From assembly GCF_000313135.1 (NCBI RefSeq), contig NW_004457453.1:51791-62622 (forward strand): a stretch of DNA of 10,832 nt, read 5' to 3'. The notes below the pieces were generated by a model. It saw nothing but the letters and a program-made list of their open reading frames with translations, had not been told where the DNA came from and made no database searches. The number at the start of each line of letters is the position of its first letter. The first letter of the stretch is position 1. A program made the translations under genes and the position numbers. This document shows, piece by piece, positions 7,848-10,832 of this stretch. This DNA is from Acanthamoeba castellanii str. Neff. Lineage: Eukaryota; Discosea; Longamoebia; Acanthamoebidae.

Positions 7848-8347
7848 TTTGATTTGTGAAGCCTGTACTACTCGCTGCGATTGTTGCTTGTTCTTTATGT
7901 TGATGCCCTCGCCTTGTGGTTGACCTCTAGACCTCTTTCTGCTGAAAATCTTGAGTTGTTGTCAACAGAAGGCCTGTCATGTCTTGGACTGAACTTTCCT
8001 CCTTGCCAGGCCAACTGCTGGGTTGTGGCCCAGAATTCACAAGGTTTTCCCTGTGGCCCATGAGGCAGCAGGAAGGGCCATGCTGCATCATGTCAACATG
8101 TGCAACACGTGAGTGAATGATATGGTGTGATAGTGTGCAATCCCAGAGCGCTATCAAGATTCAGGGTGGCCTGAACGAGAAGAGGTGTGATTGATGCCAG
8201 CAACACAAAAATGCAACCAAGAAGACATGACAGGGTGTTTGAAGGTGTTCTGACTGTACAGCAAAGAAAACTGGATAAGATGAAGATGAGGAAATGACCA
8301 TCAAGCGCTGAGGTGCAGGTTGTAGATTGGAGGTTGGAGTTCTTTCT
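7848..8347. other. 500-bp gene-free spacer between HBS1 and the methyltransferase-BTB gene
   Basis: This spacer holds the HBS1 3' untranslated region and the promoter of the BTB fusion gene, both on the minus strand. Open frames at 7881-8063 (+) and 8157-7927 (-) show no recognisable domains and lack the GC-rich third positions of the real exons. A small hairpin CTGGG-TTGTGG-CCCAG lies near 8020-8035, and a 13-bp perfect inverted repeat brackets 7973-8234. No tRNA or other RNA gene was recognised. Confidence 0.55.
7973..8234. repeat. 13-bp perfect inverted repeat, 236 bp apart
   Basis: CCTGTCATGTCTT at 7973-7985 is the exact reverse complement of AAGACATGACAGG at 8222-8234. There is no clear target-site duplication at the outer edges, so a miniature transposon remnant is possible but not shown. 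Confidence 0.45.
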
Positions 8348-10767
8348 TCAGTGGATGATCTCGGAGATGAGACCCGCGGCGACAGTGCGGCCGCCAGAGC
8401 GCAGCATGAAGCGGCCGAGCTGCTTGTAGTCGCGGAAGAGTTCGATGCAGACCGGCTTGAGGGTGACCACCTCTACGACGGCCGTCATCTTCTCGGTGAG
8501 GCAGCGCGGCCGCTTCTTCTTGACCTCGCCCGAGGCCTGGTCGATGATCGCCACCAGCTTGCTCAAGTGTGCCGGCTCGTGCAAGGTGTGCGTGTGCATC
8601 ACCGCTTGGAATCCTTGTGTGCGACCACCGCCACAATTTGAAGTGAGTCCGGGTGAGTGTCGTGTGTGTGTCGTGTGTCGTGTGCGTCGAGTGTGTGTCG
8701 TGCGGTAGACCCAGTACCCTTGATGATGGGGATCTGGGTGGGGAAGACATAGATCTGCGCCTTGAAGGCGGTGGCCACGCGCACGGGGTGCTCGGGGTCG
8801 CACAGCACAGAGCCCACCTTGAACGACACCACGTCGAGGCCCTGGACCGTCAACTGTGTGCCCCCAGTGGAAGGAGAAGATATTCGTGAGTGCAACTCCC
8901 CACAGAGCCAGGACTCAAGGGAACTCGTGTGTGTGTGTGTGTGCGCGCGCACCTCGACGTTGTCTCCGGCCTGCGCCCACTTGACCGATTCCTCGTGGGC
9001 CTGGATGGACTTGACCGTACACAGCTCGCCGATGGGCATCACCAGCAGCTGTCACAGACGCACACGGCACGCAAAAAGTAGGTAAGCAGCCGGCCAGTTG
9101 GGCACGGAAGAAGGTGGTGGGCGGGGTGCCTTATCGCCGACGGAGACGATGCCGGTCTCGACCTTGCCCACGGCGCCCACACCCAGCGAGCCGCTCTTGA
9201 ACACGTCCGACACGCAGAACCTGAGCGGCTTCTCCGTGGGCCGCTGGCCAGGCCTGAAGGAATCTGCGCAATGCGGCACGCAACCACGAATAAATGCCAA
9301 ATTCCCAATAAATAAATAAATAATAAATGAGAAACAATAAATAATGAAAAATGATAAAAGGGAGGAAGGTACCGATGGACTGGACCAGGGTGGGTCCGGA
9401 GTACCAGGCGGTGAGCTTGGGGTCCTTGCGAGCGATGAGGTTCTCGCCGGTGAGACCCGAGCACGGCACCCACGTGACGTTCTTCAGCAGGAAGCCGGCC
9501 TGCTTCAGGAACGCGCCCACGATGTTCTGCACCTCCTCGAAGCGCTCCTTCGACCAATCGACCTGATGCGTGTTGACGATACGGTGACTTTCCATGGTCG
9601 CGCGCACGTAAACACGACACGACACGACCACCGACATGACACGAAGGAACACGACGTACGGCGTCCATCTTGTTGACGACGACGGTGAGCTGCATGACGC
9701 CCAGGGAGCGAGCGAGGAGGGCGTGCTCCTTGGTCTGGCCATCGGCGGCGAAGCCCGCCTCGAATTCGCCCGGGCTCGAATCGATCACCAGCACCGCCAC
9801 GTCGGCCTGCGCCGTGCCCGAGATCTGTCGCGTGCTGACGTCAGCGTCGAGCTCTCGGAAAAAGAAAAGAAAAAGAAAAAGAAACGCACCATGTTGGGTA
9901 CGAAGTCGCGGTGGCCGGGCGCATCGAGGAGGGTGATGCGCCGGTTCTCGGTCTCGAGCCTGCGCACGGCCACGTCCATGGTCACGCCGCGCGCCCGCTC
10001 CTCCTCCTGCTCGTCGAGCACCCACGCGAACGAGAACGAGCCCTTGCCGAGCACCTTCGAGTCGCGCTCGTACTTGGTGATGGTCTTCTTGTCGACGTGG
10101 CCGCACAGGTGCAGGAGGTGGCCCATGATAGTCGACTTGCCGGCGTCGACGTGGCCGATCACCACCATCGACAGGTTGCGCTTGGAGCCCTCGGACTGCT
10201 GCTCGGCCTTGATCTGCGCCTCAATCTCTCGTCGCTTGCCGTCGGGCATCTGCTTCACCTGCTTCTTTGCACTGTTTTGCGCAGAAGAAAAATGAGTCGG
10301 GTGCGGTGGTGCGTGTGCGGCGTGTGCGGCGTGTGACGTACATCTTTTCGCTCAGGCTCACCTCATCGAGGGCCTTGGCGACGCTGTCCACCTCGGCCTC
10401 CTTCTCCTTCTCCTTTTCTTCGGCGGCCGTAGCGGCGGCGGCAGCAGGGGCCTTCTTCGGGGTGGCGGGCTGCTGGGGCTTGGCTCCACCGGCGGCCGGC
10501 TTTGCTGCTGCGGGCTTGGTGTCCGATTTGATGTTGTATTGCTCGCCTGTCAAATAATTACAGTAATTAATAATACAGCAATTTCATAAGAATAAGAAGA
10601 AGAATATAATCATTAGTTAGTCTCACCCACGCGACTGCACGCGACTACGCGACTGCACGCAACCACATGCGCGACAGACGTACTCTTCTTTTGCTTGAAG
10701 GCCTGCTTCCGCTTTTCCAAGACCATGTCATCGGGCGAAGGTTCGTTGAAATCGAACGGCTTGACTC
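8348..10767 (-). CDS. HBS1: HBS1 ribosome-rescue GTPase (5' end outside window)
   Basis: This is the translational GTPase that acts with Pelota/Dom34 to split stalled ribosomes in no-go and non-stop decay. Nine exons are visible: 10767-10684, 10546-10342, 10271-9890, 9824-9660, 9562-9373, 9263-9130, 9048-8953, 8853-8718 and 8613-8348, giving 551 codons plus stop. The N-terminal HBS1 motif [20 protein letters not shown] is followed by an Ala/Pro/Lys and Glu/Lys-rich linker. The G-domain has GHVDAGKS (G1), ERARGVTMD (G2), DAPGHRD (G3), NKMD (G4) and SGLTGEN (G5). Domains II and III include [36 protein letters not shown] and [24 protein letters not shown]1 is favoured over eEF1A and eRF3 by the FNEPSPDD domain and by the GEFEAGF and CVSDVF segments. 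The first visible exon begins in split phase 1 and lacks a Met, so at least one 5' exon is missing. One intron uses a GC donor. Confidence 0.95.
8663..8703 (+). repeat. GTGTGTCGTG degenerate repeat in an intron
   Basis: Imperfect GTGTGTC units lie in the last HBS1 intron (8717-8614). The unit resembles the repeat family in the third intron of the neighbouring gene. Confidence 0.75.
8929..8950 (+). repeat. GT/GC alternating tract in an intron
   Basis: A (GT)n run passes directly into GCGCGCGC at the donor end of an HBS1 intron (8952-8854). The alternating purine-pyrimidine sequence is of the kind that can form Z-DNA. Confidence 0.85.
9049..9129 (-). other. GC-AG intron in HBS1
   Basis: The exon ending SVGDK is followed by GCACCC, not GT. 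The only join that restores the conserved HBS1 reading (VGDK then LLVMPIGE) uses AAG|GC as donor and GACAG as acceptor. This is the only non-GT donor among the 30 complete introns reconstructed here. Confidence 0.75.
9857..9886 (+). repeat. Polypurine GAAAAA tract in an intron
   Basis: AAAAAG-type units lie in a 65-nt HBS1 intron (9889-9825). On the sense strand the tract is a long T-rich pyrimidine run placed next to the donor rather than the acceptor. Confidence 0.85.
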
Positions 10768-10771
10768 CTGG

Positions 10772-10832
10772 TGTGTGTTGTGTGTTGTGTGTTGTGTATG
10801 GGTGTGTGTGTGTGTGTGTGTTGTGTGGTGTG
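10772..10832 (+). repeat. GTGTGTTG/GT repeat in an intron at the right edge
   Basis: GTTGTGT units followed by a pure (GT)n run form the 3' part (on the sense strand) of the HBS1 intron that precedes the first visible exon. The repeat reaches the window edge. Confidence 0.85.

Noticed and set aside
7848..8347. tRNA or small RNA gene in the spacer
   Set aside because: No cloverleaf, A/B box pair or conserved small-RNA motif was found. Only a 5-bp-stem hairpin is visible.
8348..10767. Assignment as eEF1A or eRF3
   Set aside because: The G-domain family is shared, but the N-terminal FNEPSPDD domain and the overall block pattern fit HBS1.

Overview
This is a gene-dense, intron-rich nuclear window from a eukaryote, most likely an Acanthamoeba-type amoebozoan. 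That placement is an inference. It rests on GC-rich exons, 30 complete short introns (59-156 nt) whose donors mostly begin GTAC, very short spacers between genes, and CA/TG simple repeats that sit in introns. No bacterial operon, CRISPR array, IS element, tRNA or rRNA was seen.

Five multi-exon genes can be reconstructed by joining exons in phase. (1) + strand 842-2405: a DGAT2-family acyltransferase (HPHG and VPGG motifs). (2) - strand 3653-2648: a HAD phosphatase of the HDHD1/PUDP/GS1 type. (3) + strand 3792-5451: a syntaxin-16/Tlg2-type Qa-SNARE with an N-peptide, a 0-layer Gln and a C-terminal anchor. (4) - strand 7847-5566: a 476-residue fusion of a PCMTD-like protein-L-isoaspartate methyltransferase fold with BTB and BACK domains. 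(5) - strand 10767-8348: HBS1, the ribosome-rescue GTPase, whose 5' exon(s) lie beyond the right edge. A possible last exon of another gene lies at 1-162.

Layout: genes 1 and 2 converge (242 bp apart), genes 2 and 3 diverge from a 138-bp spacer, genes 3 and 4 converge (114 bp apart), and genes 5 and 4 are in tandem with a 500-bp spacer. The genes do not form an obvious shared pathway. Their functions are lipid synthesis, nucleotide or sugar phosphate hydrolysis, endosome-to-Golgi fusion, protein-damage recognition or turnover, and stalled-ribosome rescue. This looks like ordinary housekeeping neighbourhood rather than a cluster.

The most unusual item is gene 4, which joins a protein-damage-sensing methyltransferase fold to a likely Cullin-3 adaptor module. 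Animal PCMTD1/2 instead carry a SOCS-box-type Cullin-5 module, so this looks like an independent coupling of the same fold to a ubiquitin ligase. Other points of interest are a GC-AG intron in HBS1, a dense cluster of dyads with two inverted E2F-like sites upstream of the DGAT2 gene, an optional 44-nt exon in that gene, and a consistent donor/branch-point grammar across the introns.
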